From contig JAUYIO010000056.1 of the NCBI GenBank assembly GCA_030688225.1, forward strand, positions 1 through 13,364: a stretch of DNA of 13,364 nt. Direction: 5' to 3'. The position numbers were made by a program, and so were the translations under genes. Under the pieces are notes generated by a model, which saw only the letters and a list, made by a program, of their open reading frames with translations, was not told the origin of the DNA and searched no databases. Of this stretch, positions 6,447-12,971 are shown in pieces. Source of the DNA: Nanobdellota archaeon (GTDB taxonomy: Archaea > Nanobdellota > Nanobdellia > Pacearchaeales > GW2011-AR1). Each line of letters begins with the position of its first letter. The stretch's first letter is position 1.

Positions 6447-7826
6447 TTAAAGCCTAAGTTTCTGCCCATCCTGCATTATATGAACTTCTCTTCCAACTTT
6501 ATACCCTAGTTCTCCTGCAAGTTCTGCAAGAGGAGTTGTTTGTTGAAGGGAACCGTGAGCAGGAATGATGTGTTTTGGTTTTACCATTGCAATTAGTTCT
6601 CTCATGTCTTCTCTACTTCCATGTCCATGAACATGAACATTTGTTTGTATCTTAACACCAATCTTCCTTAATTTTGAATCCATCTTTTCACGGGCAACAA
6701 TGTTTATCGGAACAGGAATGACGCTAGAAGAAAAAATTAAATTGTCCCCTGCACGGAACTTGAAAGGCAAACTTCCTTTTACAATTCTATCAAGAACAGA
6801 ATTTTCTTCTGCCTGATGTCCTGTGCAAACAATAAAATATCTTCCCCTATTTTTCTCCAATGTTTTGAAAAAAGATTCTCTCTGTCTTGCATATTTTAAT
6901 AATTTGATATCTTTGAATGGCCAGGCATTTACTTTTGATGCAGCCTCTACATTTTTCGCAAGGCTTCTTCCAAGAAAAACAATTTCTCTTTTTGTTTTTT
7001 TTGCCAACTTTACAATGTTCATTAACCTTTCAATGTGGGATGAAAAAGTTGTGACAAAGAATGCAGAGTTTTTTTCATGAACTTTTGAAAATGCTTCTTC
7101 CATTAAATGCTGTGCAACTCTCTCTCCTCCTGGTTTGGCTTCTGTTCCTGAGTAGAGCGCGTCAATTAACGCAATCTTAACTCCTTTCCTTCCCAATTCT
7201 CTCATTTTTGCATAATTTGGAGGAGCTCCAAAAGTTGGAAAATTATCAAACTTCAAATCCAATGCGTAAAAGAATATTCCTTCTTTAGTGTGCAGTGCAG
7301 GAAAGACACAATGAATTGTTGAATGAGTTGTGTGGATAAAATCAACATTGTAACTTCCACTTTTCCCGATAATAGTATGAGTAGAATTTGCTTCAACAAC
7401 TTTTATTTTATTTTTTAGTTTTATTTTTTCATCTTCTATAATTGTCTCTAAGAGTTTTATTGTGAATGCTGTTCCATAAATTGTTGCTTGAGGATATCTG
7501 TGTGCAATGTAAGAGATTCCCCCAAGATGGTCCAAATGTGCGTGGCTTATGAAAATCGCGACAACTTTTTTACTCCAGCCCAATTCATCAAGAACTGTGT
7601 CGTCAGGAATTGCCCCGAAATCCCTTAACTTTTTTTCAGAATATTGTTGCGGTTTTGCTCCTCTTTTCTGGAATCGGTGGGCGTATTCAACAAGATTTTC
7701 CTCCTGAAGTTCCACAATTCCCGGGATGTAAAGTCCTGCATCAAAGATAAAAACATCTTCTCCGGTTTTAACTGCAACCATATTTTTTCCTACTTCGTTA
7801 AAACCACCTACTGTACAAATCTCCAT
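6447..7826 (-). CDS. rnj: Archaeal ribonuclease J (beta-CASP 5'-3' exoribonuclease)
   Basis: This metallo-beta-lactamase/beta-CASP nuclease belongs to the archaeal RNase J group, which degrades RNA 5' to 3'. The start GGFNEVGKNM is typical of RNase J. The metal-binding motif SHAHLDHLGG gives His95, His97, Asp99 and His100. His168 lies in HTTHSTIH and Asp190 in YALDLKFD. Beta-CASP elements include TTFSSHIERL (259-268), FIVCTGHQAE (331-340), and VHGHGSREDM (399-408); motif C His424 is in IIPAHGS. It is 459 aa, the size of archaeal RNase J, which lacks the long C-terminal domain of bacterial enzymes. GGAG lies 9 nt before the ATG, one of the few Shine-Dalgarno-like sites in the window. It is the first gene of a three-gene unit. 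No KH domains are present, which separates it from aCPSF1. Confidence 0.95.
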   Translation of the reverse strand: MEICTVGGFNEVGKNMVAVKTGEDVFIFDAGLYIPGIVELQEENLVEYAHRFQKRGAKPQQYSEKKLRDFGAIPDDTVLDELGWSKKVVAIFISHAHLDHLGGISYIAHRYPQATIYGTAFTIKLLETIIEDEKIKLKNKIKVVEANSTHTIIGKSGSYNVDFIHTTHSTIHCVFPALHTKEGIFFYALDLKFDNFPTFGAPPNYAKMRELGRKGVKIALIDALYSGTEAKPGGERVAQHLMEEAFSKVHEKNSAFFVTTFSSHIERLMNIVKLAKKTKREIVFLGRSLAKNVEAASKVNAWPFKDIKLLKYARQRESFFKTLEKNRGRYFIVCTGHQAEENSVLDRIVKGSLPFKFRAGDNLIFSSSVIPVPINIVAREKMDSKLRKIGVKIQTNVHVHGHGSREDMRELIAMVKPKHIIPAHGSLQQTTPLAELAGELGYKVGREVHIMQDGQKLRL

Positions 7827-7848
7827 ATTTTTCTTCTCCTCTTTTCCT

Positions 7849-7886
7849 TTTTATAATTAACTAAATAAAATAAGGTTTAAAAATTA
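7849..7886 (-). promoter_or_regulatory. RNase J promoter region with two candidate TATA boxes
   Basis: On the minus strand TTTTTAAACC (centre about 7879) and AATTATAAAAAGG (centre about 7854) both resemble TATA boxes. The distal one would start transcription near 7852 and leave a 25-27 nt leader containing GGAG. The proximal one, centred about 28 nt before the ATG, would give a leaderless mRNA. The choice decides whether the GGAG is used. Confidence 0.5.
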
Positions 7887-7911
7887 TTGTGAGAGGTTTG
7901 GAAATTAAATT

Positions 7912-8079
7912 CTATGGTTGAATAATAATTCCTAAACTTGGAAATTCAATAGCACGTCCTTTTTCTAATGAATCTCTCAAAAGAAGAGTTCCTAATTCAT
8001 CACGAGTTTCTGTTAAACTATCTGAAGAGTCGTATTTAATCCCATTCGTTCTTAAGGAATAATTGTTATCTTCGCTCAT
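7912..8079 (-). CDS. Hypothetical 55-aa protein
   Basis: The frame runs from ATG 8079 to TAG 7912-7914. The product begins MSEDNNYSLRTNGIKYDSSD, then TETRDELGTLLLRDSLEKGR and AIEFPSLGIIIQP. It has an acidic, Ser/Asn-rich first half and a helix (24-40) followed by what looks like a strand. The end (SLEKGRAIEFPSLG) loosely recalls the turn before the DNA-binding arm of HU-like proteins, but the arm is missing, and no function is assigned. Support for it being real is a good TATA box centred 27 nt before the ATG and a plausible protein-like composition. It is the minus-strand gene at the divergent junction, just upstream of RNase J, with an 85-nt gap that carries the RNase J promoter. Confidence 0.55.
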   Translation of the reverse strand: MSEDNNYSLRTNGIKYDSSDSLTETRDELGTLLLRDSLEKGRAIEFPSLGIIIQP

Positions 8080-8100
8080 TTTAATTTATAGAGGAAAGTG

Positions 8101-8112
8101 TTTATATTTATT
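8101..8112 (-). promoter_or_regulatory. TATA promoter of the 55-aa ORF
   Basis: The minus strand reads AATAAATATAAACAC, a clear TATA box whose centre (about 8106) is 27 nt before the ATG at 8079. This implies a leaderless transcript and is the main support for that small gene being expressed. Confidence 0.5.
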
Positions 8113-8170
8113 TGTATAGTAAATCAAAACCTTTTTATCTTCTTAATTCTTGTTTTTCTTATGAAAAAGG

Positions 8171-8195
8171 GTTTCTTTTTTACAAAAAAAGAAAC
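8171..8195. repeat. Perfect 11-bp inverted repeat with a 3-nt spacer
   Basis: GTTTCTTTTTT (8171-8181) is followed by ACA and then its exact reverse complement AAAAAAGAAAC (8185-8195). In RNA it would form an A/U-rich hairpin; in DNA it is a dyad lying 15 nt upstream of the pop5 TATA box, where an activator or repressor could bind. It sits between two divergent promoters. Confidence 0.7.
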
Positions 8196-8209
8196 TACTG
8201 TGGTAGAAA

Positions 8210-8220
8210 AAAGTATAATA
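8210..8220 (+). promoter_or_regulatory. TATA promoter of pop5
   Basis: AAAGTATAATA is centred near 8216, 27 nt before the pop5 ATG at 8243, with A-rich sequence upstream that could serve as the BRE. This geometry implies a leaderless pop5 transcript. Confidence 0.5.
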
Positions 8221-8242
8221 GCAAAAATAGGAAATTTTTGAA

Positions 8243-8521
8243 ATGAAATCACTAAAGCCATCAATGAGGGAAAAGAAAAGATATCTCTTAGTCGTGGGGA
8301 AAAATCTTAGAGAAAATATCAGGAAAGCCATAAGCGAATTTTCAGGGGCACAAGGAATGGCTAAAACGTGCTTGAATTTTATTGACGAAAAGAAAGATTC
8401 TGCAATTATTTCTGTGAATCGTGAATCTGTAAATCTTGTTCGGGCGTCTTTAGTTGTTTATCCTGAAAAAATGGAAGTTTTGAGGGTTTCAGGGACGTTG
8501 AAAGGGTTGAAAAAGAGATAG
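8243..8521 (+). CDS. rnp2: RNase P protein component 2 (Pop5)
   Basis: Pop5 pairs with Rpp30 in archaeal RNase P, the ribozyme that removes tRNA 5' leaders. The start MKSLKPSMREKKRYLLV matches the family's N-terminal pattern (LxPxxRxKxRY). The RRM-like core follows, and the end VLRVSGTLKGLKKR matches the family's RVSGT(I/L)K motif. At 92 aa it is shorter than the usual 110-130, mainly because sequence after the SGT motif is minimal. Pop5 next to psmA, SBDS and the exosome genes is the classical archaeal superoperon order, which supports the call. It is the first gene of the rightward block; 84 nt with a TATA-like element separate it from psmA. Confidence 0.88.
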   Translation: MKSLKPSMREKKRYLLVVGKNLRENIRKAISEFSGAQGMAKTCLNFIDEKKDSAIISVNRESVNLVRASLVVYPEKMEVLRVSGTLKGLKKR

Positions 8522-8569
8522 AAAAATTTAAAAACTATCCTCTCCCCTAATTTTGGAAGGAGAAAAGGA

Positions 8570-8582
8570 AATTTAATTTAGA
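8570..8582 (+). promoter_or_regulatory. Probable TATA promoter of psmA and the exosome operon
   Basis: GAAATTTAATTTAG fits a BRE plus TATA element centred about 28-30 nt before the psmA ATG at 8606, leaving at most a few bases of leader. Downstream genes overlap or nearly touch through to 13358, so this is probably the main promoter of the nine-gene run. Confidence 0.45.
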
Positions 8583-8605
8583 TTATTAAATTCTCTAAAA
8601 ATAAT

Positions 8606-9331
8606 ATGGATATGCCAATGGATTTACAACACCAAGCAATGGGCTATGACAGAACTGCGACAATGTTCTCACCCGAAGGAACTATTCTTCAGGTTGAATA
8701 TGCGACAAAGACCGTCAGACTCGGACCAGTAAGTATAGGGATGGTTTGCACAGATGGCGTTTTGATAATTGCTGACAAGAGAATCAAGGACAAATTAATT
8801 GTTTCTAAATCTGCAAATAAAATCTTTGAAATTGATTCACATATAATTGCAAGTGCTGCAGGAATTGTTTCTGATGCAAGAATATTAGCTGAAAGAGCGC
8901 AATTAGTAGCACAACAACACAGAATAACTTATGATTCACCTGTTGAGCCAGAACTTATTATCAAAGAGATTGCAAACATAAAACAATATTTCACACAATA
9001 CGGTGGGGCGAGACCTTTCGGAGTTGCTTTGATGATCGCAGGGATTAATGACAAGAAAACAGAACTTTATGTTAGCGACGTAACAGGAAATTATTCCTCA
9101 TATTATGCAAATGCTATTGGAGAAAACGACGAAAAAGTCAAGGAAATTTTAAGAGAGAAATATAAAAAAGATCTGACAATAAAAAAGGGAGTAAAATTAA
9201 TTCTTGATATTTTTGAAGAAATTCAGGGAAAGAAATTTGAAACAGATAATCTTGAACTTGCTTATATTGAAACAAGTGATAAAAAATTAAAAAGACTTGA
9301 GGGAGAAAAAATTAAGGAGTTTATTAAATAA
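8606..9331 (+). CDS. psmA: 20S proteasome alpha subunit
   Basis: PsmA forms the two outer heptameric rings that gate substrate entry and bind regulatory ATPases. The alpha signature is at residues 13-35 (GYDRTATMFSPEG followed by QVEYA), including the gate residues Tyr14-Asp15-Arg16. The Lys in the ATPase-docking pocket is plausibly Lys72 in ANKIFEID, where most relatives have EKI. The fold continues with AAGIVSDARIL and the GGARPFGVALMIAG stretch. At 241 aa it has normal length. ATGs at codons 1, 3, 5 and 12 are possible starts; the first fits the TATA spacing best. The stop overlaps the SBDS start by one base (TAATG). Confidence 0.96.
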   Translation: MDMPMDLQHQAMGYDRTATMFSPEGTILQVEYATKTVRLGPVSIGMVCTDGVLIIADKRIKDKLIVSKSANKIFEIDSHIIASAAGIVSDARILAERAQLVAQQHRITYDSPVEPELIIKEIANIKQYFTQYGGARPFGVALMIAGINDKKTELYVSDVTGNYSSYYANAIGENDEKVKEILREKYKKDLTIKKGVKLILDIFEEIQGKKFETDNLELAYIETSDKKLKRLEGEKIKEFIK

Positions 9332-10005
9332 TGACAAACACATTAGCAAGAATAAAAAGAGAAGGGAAAAATTTTGAGATTATTGTTGATTTGGATGAGG
9401 CTGTAAAATTCAAAAAAGGTGAAACATCTTCAATTGAAGCAGAAGGCGACAAGGTTTTTACAGATTCAAAAAAAGGGCATGTTGCTTCTGAATCTGATTT
9501 GGAAAAAGCTTTTGGAACAACAGAACCAAATGCTATTGCTGAAAAAATTGTTAAAAATGGAGAAATTCAACTGACACAAGATTACAGAGATGAAGAAAAA
9601 GAGAAAAAATTCAAGCAAGTTGTTAATTTTTTGACGAGCAATGCTATTGACCCTCAAACAGGACATCCTCATTCTCCAGAAAGAATAAAAAATGCTCTTG
9701 AGGAAGCCCATATTAATCTGAAAAATGTTCCTATTGAAAATCAAATTCAAGATATTGTTTCTTCTATAAGCAAGATAATTCCTATAAAAATTGAAACAAA
9801 AAAAGTCAAAATTACAATTCCAGCAATTCATACAGGAAAAGCTTATGGGATTATTAACCAACACAAAGAAGACGAAAAATGGCTTGACGACGGAAGTTTG
9901 GAAGCTGTTGTAAATGTTCCTGCCGGAATAATCATGGATTTTTATGATAAATTAAATTCTGTTACGCATGGAAGCGCTTTGACAGAGGAAATGAAAAATG
10001 AATAG
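9331..10005 (+). CDS. sdo1: SBDS/Sdo1 family ribosome maturation protein
   Basis: SBDS proteins help release the anti-association factor (eIF6/aIF6) from the large ribosomal subunit, together with an EF-2-like GTPase. The N-terminal FYSH domain is at about 5-90, with ARIKREGKNFEIIVD, and SKKGHVASESDLEKAFG, the conserved stretch before the second domain. The helical middle domain (95-155) contains IDPQTGHPHSPERIKNALEE, a strong family hallmark, and the ferredoxin-like C-terminal domain (about 160-224) contains IHTGKAYGII. At 224 aa it has normal archaeal length. It sits in the usual place between psmA and rrp4. The start overlaps the psmA stop by one base, and its end overlaps the next small gene by 8 nt. 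Confidence 0.95.
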   Translation: MTNTLARIKREGKNFEIIVDLDEAVKFKKGETSSIEAEGDKVFTDSKKGHVASESDLEKAFGTTEPNAIAEKIVKNGEIQLTQDYRDEEKEKKFKQVVNFLTSNAIDPQTGHPHSPERIKNALEEAHINLKNVPIENQIQDIVSSISKIIPIKIETKKVKITIPAIHTGKAYGIINQHKEDEKWLDDGSLEAVVNVPAGIIMDFYDKLNSVTHGSALTEEMKNE

Positions 10006-10186
10006 TGAAGAAATGAGAGAATGGCTTATTCAAAGAGGTAATGAATTCCCAAGAACAATGGATTGCGCTTATAGCGGAGTTCCACAACAAAAAAATATTT
10101 GCAGTTCCAATGGAAAGCCTATTTATGCTGGAAGATGCAATCATTGTGGAGATTATAAATTAAGAGGAAATGAAAATGAGCAATGA
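9998..10186 (+). CDS. Small four-cysteine (putative zinc-binding) protein between SBDS and Rrp4
   Basis: This 62-aa product is unrecognised. It has four Cys: Cys23 (MDCAYSG), Cys35 (NICSSNG), Cys47 and Cys50 (GRCNHCGDYK). The pattern C-x11-C-x11-C-x2-C is regular and ends in a typical zinc knuckle (CNHCG), so a single zinc-binding fold is likely. The first 20 residues are probably a helix (SEEMREWLIQRG). It overlaps SBDS by 8 nt and Rrp4 by 17 nt (or 11 nt if Rrp4 begins at its second ATG) and fills exactly the 164-nt space between them, which argues that it is translated. Its place suggests a partner of the exosome or ribosome, or a co-regulated RNA-binding protein; that is inference. Confidence 0.72.
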   Translation: MNSEEMREWLIQRGNEFPRTMDCAYSGVPQQKNICSSNGKPIYAGRCNHCGDYKLRGNENEQ

Positions 10187-10847
10187 AGAAAAACGAAAAA
10201 TAATAATTCCTGGAGAAGTGATTGCTAAAGGAGATTATCTTCCAGGAGAAGGGACAGAGAAAAAAGGCGATGAAATAATTGCGTTAAGATTTGGGTTGGC
10301 TGAAGAATCAAACAAGCTTGTCAAAGTTATTCCTCTTTCAGGAACTTATCATCCAAGAAGAGGAAATGTTGTCATAGGAAAAGTTGAAAATGTTACATTC
10401 AATGGTTGGGTTGTTGATATTGGAACTGCTGAAAATGCGTTTTTGCCGTTGGCAGAAGTCCCCAGATTTGTGAGCAAAGATGAAATTGAAGAAGTGATGA
10501 CTATTGGGGACATGGTTGTTGCAAAAATCTGGAACATAAACAAAAGAGGAATTGACTTGAGCATTAAATCAAGAGGGCTTGGAAAAGTTGAAGACGGAAT
10601 GATTGTAAAAGTAAATCCTAATAAAGTTCCGAGAGTTATTGGAAAAGAAGGGAGCATGATAAACTTAATAAAAGACGAAACAAAGTGTAATATTACTGTC
10701 GGACAAAATGGATTAATCTGGATTCATGGGGACAAAATTGAAGATGAATTGCATGCCAAAAAAGCAATTTTGTTCATTACAGAAAAATCTTTTGTTTCTG
10801 GTTTGACAGACGAAGTAAAAAAATGGTTTGGAGAGAATAAAAAATAA
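10170..10847 (+). CDS. rrp4: Exosome RNA-binding cap subunit Rrp4
   Basis: Rrp4 forms the trimeric RNA-binding cap over the Rrp41-Rrp42 ring and brings substrates, including poly(A) and A-rich tails, into the 3'-5' exonuclease channel. The N-terminal domain (about 11-60) contains IIIPGEVIAKGDYLPGEGT, a strong Rrp4 hallmark. An S1 domain follows (about 64-135, with GNVVIGKVENVTFNGWVVDI), then a KH domain (about 140-205) with the GxxG loop GKEG at 158-161. At 225 aa it has normal length. The ATG at 10170 or the one at 10176 could be the start; both precede the conserved region. Two bases separate its stop from the next gene. Confidence 0.96.
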   Translation: MKMSNEEKRKIIIPGEVIAKGDYLPGEGTEKKGDEIIALRFGLAEESNKLVKVIPLSGTYHPRRGNVVIGKVENVTFNGWVVDIGTAENAFLPLAEVPRFVSKDEIEEVMTIGDMVVAKIWNINKRGIDLSIKSRGLGKVEDGMIVKVNPNKVPRVIGKEGSMINLIKDETKCNITVGQNGLIWIHGDKIEDELHAKKAILFITEKSFVSGLTDEVKKWFGENKK

Positions 10848-10849
10848 AA

Positions 10850-11215
10850 ATGGCTGAAAAATTAGAAAATAGCGAGAGAAATGAAGAAACTACTAATTTT
10901 ATTTATAGAGAAGGAAGAAGAATGGGAGATATAGCAATTGACTTGGGTGATGGTGATGGCCTTGTTCTAAATAAAATGCCTGGAAAAAGATATTTTTTAG
11001 AAGTTCATAGAGAAATAAGAAAAAACGGAGAATCAACAGGAGCATATTTTAGAATTTGTTATGATGAAAACAAAGCTCCAATATTTGATGTAATTGATGG
11101 CAAACCAGTTCCTGCTAAAAAAGAGATAGATTCTTATTTTCCAAAACTTGAAAAATTTATGGATCAAAACGAAAAGGTCCAATCACTTAAATTGGAGATT
11201 AGAGTTAAAAAATGA
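10850..11215 (+). CDS. Unknown 121-aa protein inserted between rrp4 and rrp41
   Basis: No family is recognised. The first 20 residues are polar and acidic (MAEKLENSERNEETTNF). The middle looks beta-rich: GDIAIDLGDGDGLVL, RYFLEVHREIRKN, TGAYFRICYDENK and PIFDVIDGKPV. The C-terminus is a helix (DSYFPKLEKFMDQNEK) then a strand (QSLKLEIRVKK). There is one Cys and no membrane segment or metal motif, so it is a small soluble alpha/beta protein. It starts two bases after rrp4 and its stop overlaps the rrp41 start as ATGA, so it is firmly within the exosome operon and translationally coupled to rrp41. In most archaea rrp4 and rrp41 are adjacent. A link to the exosome is inferred from position only. 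Confidence 0.75.
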   Translation: MAEKLENSERNEETTNFIYREGRRMGDIAIDLGDGDGLVLNKMPGKRYFLEVHREIRKNGESTGAYFRICYDENKAPIFDVIDGKPVPAKKEIDSYFPKLEKFMDQNEKVQSLKLEIRVKK

Positions 11216-11922
11216 GCGCGGCAAAAATATTCAAACGTCCTGATGGAAGAAAGGTTGATGAAATAAGACCTATGAAAGCAAAAGTCGGAATTATACCAAA
11301 TGCCGACGGAAGCGCAATGTTTCAATTCGGAGAAACAATTGCAGTTGCTGCTGTTTATGGGCCAAAAAAAATGCATCCACAGCATTCTCAAAATCCTGAA
11401 AAAGGAACTTTAAGGTGCAACTACAACATGATTAGTTTTTCTGTTACAGAAAGAATTCGTCCAGGGCCGAGCAGAAGAAGTATGGAAATAAGTAAAATAA
11501 CTGAATGGGCTTTGGAACCTATTGTAATGCTTGATGATTACCCAAACATGGTTGTTGATGTTCATATAAATATTTTGCAAGCAAATGCTTCAACAAGATG
11601 TGCCGGAATAAATGCAGCTGCCATGGCTCTTGCACATGCAGGAATTCCTATGAAAGAATTAGTCTCAAGTGTTTCAATTGGAAAACTTGACAAACAATTA
11701 GTTGTTGATGTTAATAAAAAAGAAGAAGATTGGGAAGAAGGAGAAGGTGCAACAGATATTCCAATAACTATGACAAACTCTGGAAAAATCACACATATTC
11801 AATTGGATGGTAAAATTACAACAAAACAATTAAAAGAAGCTGTTGAACTTGCGAGAGAGGCAACGAAAAAAATTTATGAAGTTCAAAAAAATGCTTTGAA
11901 AGAAGTTGGGGGAGAAAAATGA
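11212..11922 (+). CDS. rrp41: Exosome catalytic RNase PH subunit Rrp41
   Basis: Rrp41 is the active phosphorolytic subunit of the hexameric exosome ring, with Rrp42. The RNase PH start RPDGRKVDEIRPM is at 9-21. RNA/phosphate-contact residues are present at PGPSRRSMEISK (Arg88, Arg89) and NASTRCAG (Arg129, the phosphate-binding Arg). The active-site segment is VVDVNKKEEDWEEGEGATDIP (166-184, counted loosely): Asp182 matches the second catalytic Asp, and Asp173 matches the first, but the spacing is nine rather than the six seen in relatives, or Glu176 takes the first position. At 236 aa it has normal length. Its start overlaps the 121-aa gene by ATGA and its stop overlaps rrp42 by ATGA. Confidence 0.96.
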   Translation: MSAAKIFKRPDGRKVDEIRPMKAKVGIIPNADGSAMFQFGETIAVAAVYGPKKMHPQHSQNPEKGTLRCNYNMISFSVTERIRPGPSRRSMEISKITEWALEPIVMLDDYPNMVVDVHINILQANASTRCAGINAAAMALAHAGIPMKELVSSVSIGKLDKQLVVDVNKKEEDWEEGEGATDIPITMTNSGKITHIQLDGKITTKQLKEAVELAREATKKIYEVQKNALKEVGGEK

Positions 11923-12728
11923 CAAACGGAATGAGCACCTCTGATTTGACAGCAGAAAGAATAAGGGAATATTTATCAAAAGGAAAAAGATTTGACGGAA
12001 GAAAACTTGATGAATTCAGGGAGATAATTATTGAGACAGGAGTTTCAAAAAATGCAGAAGGAAGTGCGAGAGTAAAAGTTGGAAAAACAGAAGTTCTCGT
12101 CGGAGTGAAAATGGATGTTGGAGCACCTTATCCTGATTCAAAAGACAAAGGAAATTTGATGGTAACTTCTGAATTGTTGCCTTTAAGTTCTCCGAGATTT
12201 GAAATAGGGCCTCCAAAAATTGAATCAATAGAACTTGCAAGAATAATTGACAGATGCATTAGAGAAAGTAAGATGATTGAGCTTGAAAAACTTTGTATAA
12301 AAGAAGGAGAAAAAGTCTGGACAGTTTTCATAGATATTTATTCTATTAACGACGATGGAAATTTGTTAGATGTTGCAGGAATTGGAGCTATTGCTGCATT
12401 GAAAGGCGCGAAGATTCCAAAATACGACGAAGAGGAAGAAAAAGTTCTCTTTGGAGAATGGACAAACAAAAAGATTCCTTTAAGTAAGAATATTCCTATT
12501 TCAATTACAGCGCACAAGATAGGGAACAACATAATTATTGATCCTACAAGAGAAGAGGAAGATATAAGTGAATGCAGATTAACTGCAGGAGTTTCAAACG
12601 GAATCATCTCCTCTATGCAAAAAGGAGATTCAAAAGCATTGAAAGTTGAAGAATTTTATTCAATGATTGACTTGATTGAAAAAACAGAAAAAGAAATATC
12701 TAAAAAGATTGAAAAACAATTAGGATAA
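11919..12728 (+). CDS. rrp42: Exosome structural RNase PH-like subunit Rrp42
   Basis: Rrp42 is the inactive RNase PH paralogue that alternates with Rrp41 and completes the RNA-binding and active-site interface. Family features are the start KGKRFDGRKLDEFREIII (21-38), NAEGSARVKVGKTEVLVGVK (45-64), the segment LMVTSELLPLSSPRFEIGPP, DRCIRESKMIELEKLCI and the acidic EEEEKV loop. The RNase PH catalytic Asp pair is not evident, as expected. The N-terminal extension before the RNase PH core (helix DLTAERIREYLS) is typical of Rrp42 and, with the 269-aa length, separates it from Rrp41. It overlaps rrp41 by 4 nt and the next gene by 1 nt (TAATG). Confidence 0.96.
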   Translation: MTNGMSTSDLTAERIREYLSKGKRFDGRKLDEFREIIIETGVSKNAEGSARVKVGKTEVLVGVKMDVGAPYPDSKDKGNLMVTSELLPLSSPRFEIGPPKIESIELARIIDRCIRESKMIELEKLCIKEGEKVWTVFIDIYSINDDGNLLDVAGIGAIAALKGAKIPKYDEEEEKVLFGEWTNKKIPLSKNIPISITAHKIGNNIIIDPTREEEDISECRLTAGVSNGIISSMQKGDSKALKVEEFYSMIDLIEKTEKEISKKIEKQLG

Positions 12729-12967
12729 TGGTAGGACAAGATTTTATAAGAGAGAATCCAGATTACAAAGGCATGTTATCAGAAGCAGATGCAAATAGAA
12801 TTTTATCAGAACATCCTACACTTTTTTTGCCTTTGCAAAGAGTATATGATGCATTCAATTCCCAACAAGTAAATCTTCATGTTGCAGAATCTGCAAGAAG
12901 ATATGATGAAAGCGCTCCTGAAATCTCAAAATTATTACATAAAATCCAGTCTGATTTAGAAAAATAA
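12728..12967 (+). CDS. Unknown 79-aa protein between rrp42 and rpoK
   Basis: No family is recognised. The 79 residues look all-helical: ENPDYKGMLSEADANRILSE, then PTLFLPLQRVYDAFNS, VNLHVAESARRY and APEISKLLHKIQSDLEK. There are no Cys, no membrane segment and no metal motif. The ATG overlaps the rrp42 stop by one base, and four bases separate its stop from rpoK, so it is translated with the operon. In many archaea rrp42 is followed by the zinc-ribbon ribosomal protein L37Ae; this product is clearly not that protein. A small helical partner of the exosome or polymerase would fit the position, but that is speculation. Confidence 0.7.
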   Translation: MVGQDFIRENPDYKGMLSEADANRILSEHPTLFLPLQRVYDAFNSQQVNLHVAESARRYDESAPEISKLLHKIQSDLEK

Positions 12968-12971
12968 CAAA

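Larger units (their letters stand above)
8080..8242. other. Divergent intergenic control region
   Basis: This is the longest stretch without a supported gene. It separates the minus-strand block from the plus-strand RNase P/proteasome/exosome block. It holds the TATA box of the 55-aa ORF at 8101-8112, a possible plus-strand TATA element AACCTTTTTATC near 8129-8140, an inverted repeat at 8171-8195, and the pop5 TATA box at 8210-8220. A 26-codon frame at 8161-8241 is open but unproven. Confidence 0.6.

Noticed and set aside
8161..8241. 26-codon plus-strand frame (MKKGFFFTKKETTVV...) ending one base before pop5, with a possible TATA element 25 nt upstream
   Set aside because: It spans the inverted repeat and the pop5 TATA box, and its composition is what A/T-rich non-coding DNA gives. 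It is kept as a doubt and not listed as a gene.
8143..8331. Minus-strand frame overlapping the start of pop5
   Set aside because: It is Phe/Lys-rich, antisense to the conserved Pop5 N-terminus, and spans the promoter region.
9466..12607. Several minus-strand frames of 60-132 aa opposite SBDS, Rrp4, Rrp41 and Rrp42
   Set aside because: All are antisense to conserved genes, with Phe/Ser/Ile-rich composition typical of reversed A/T-rich coding DNA.
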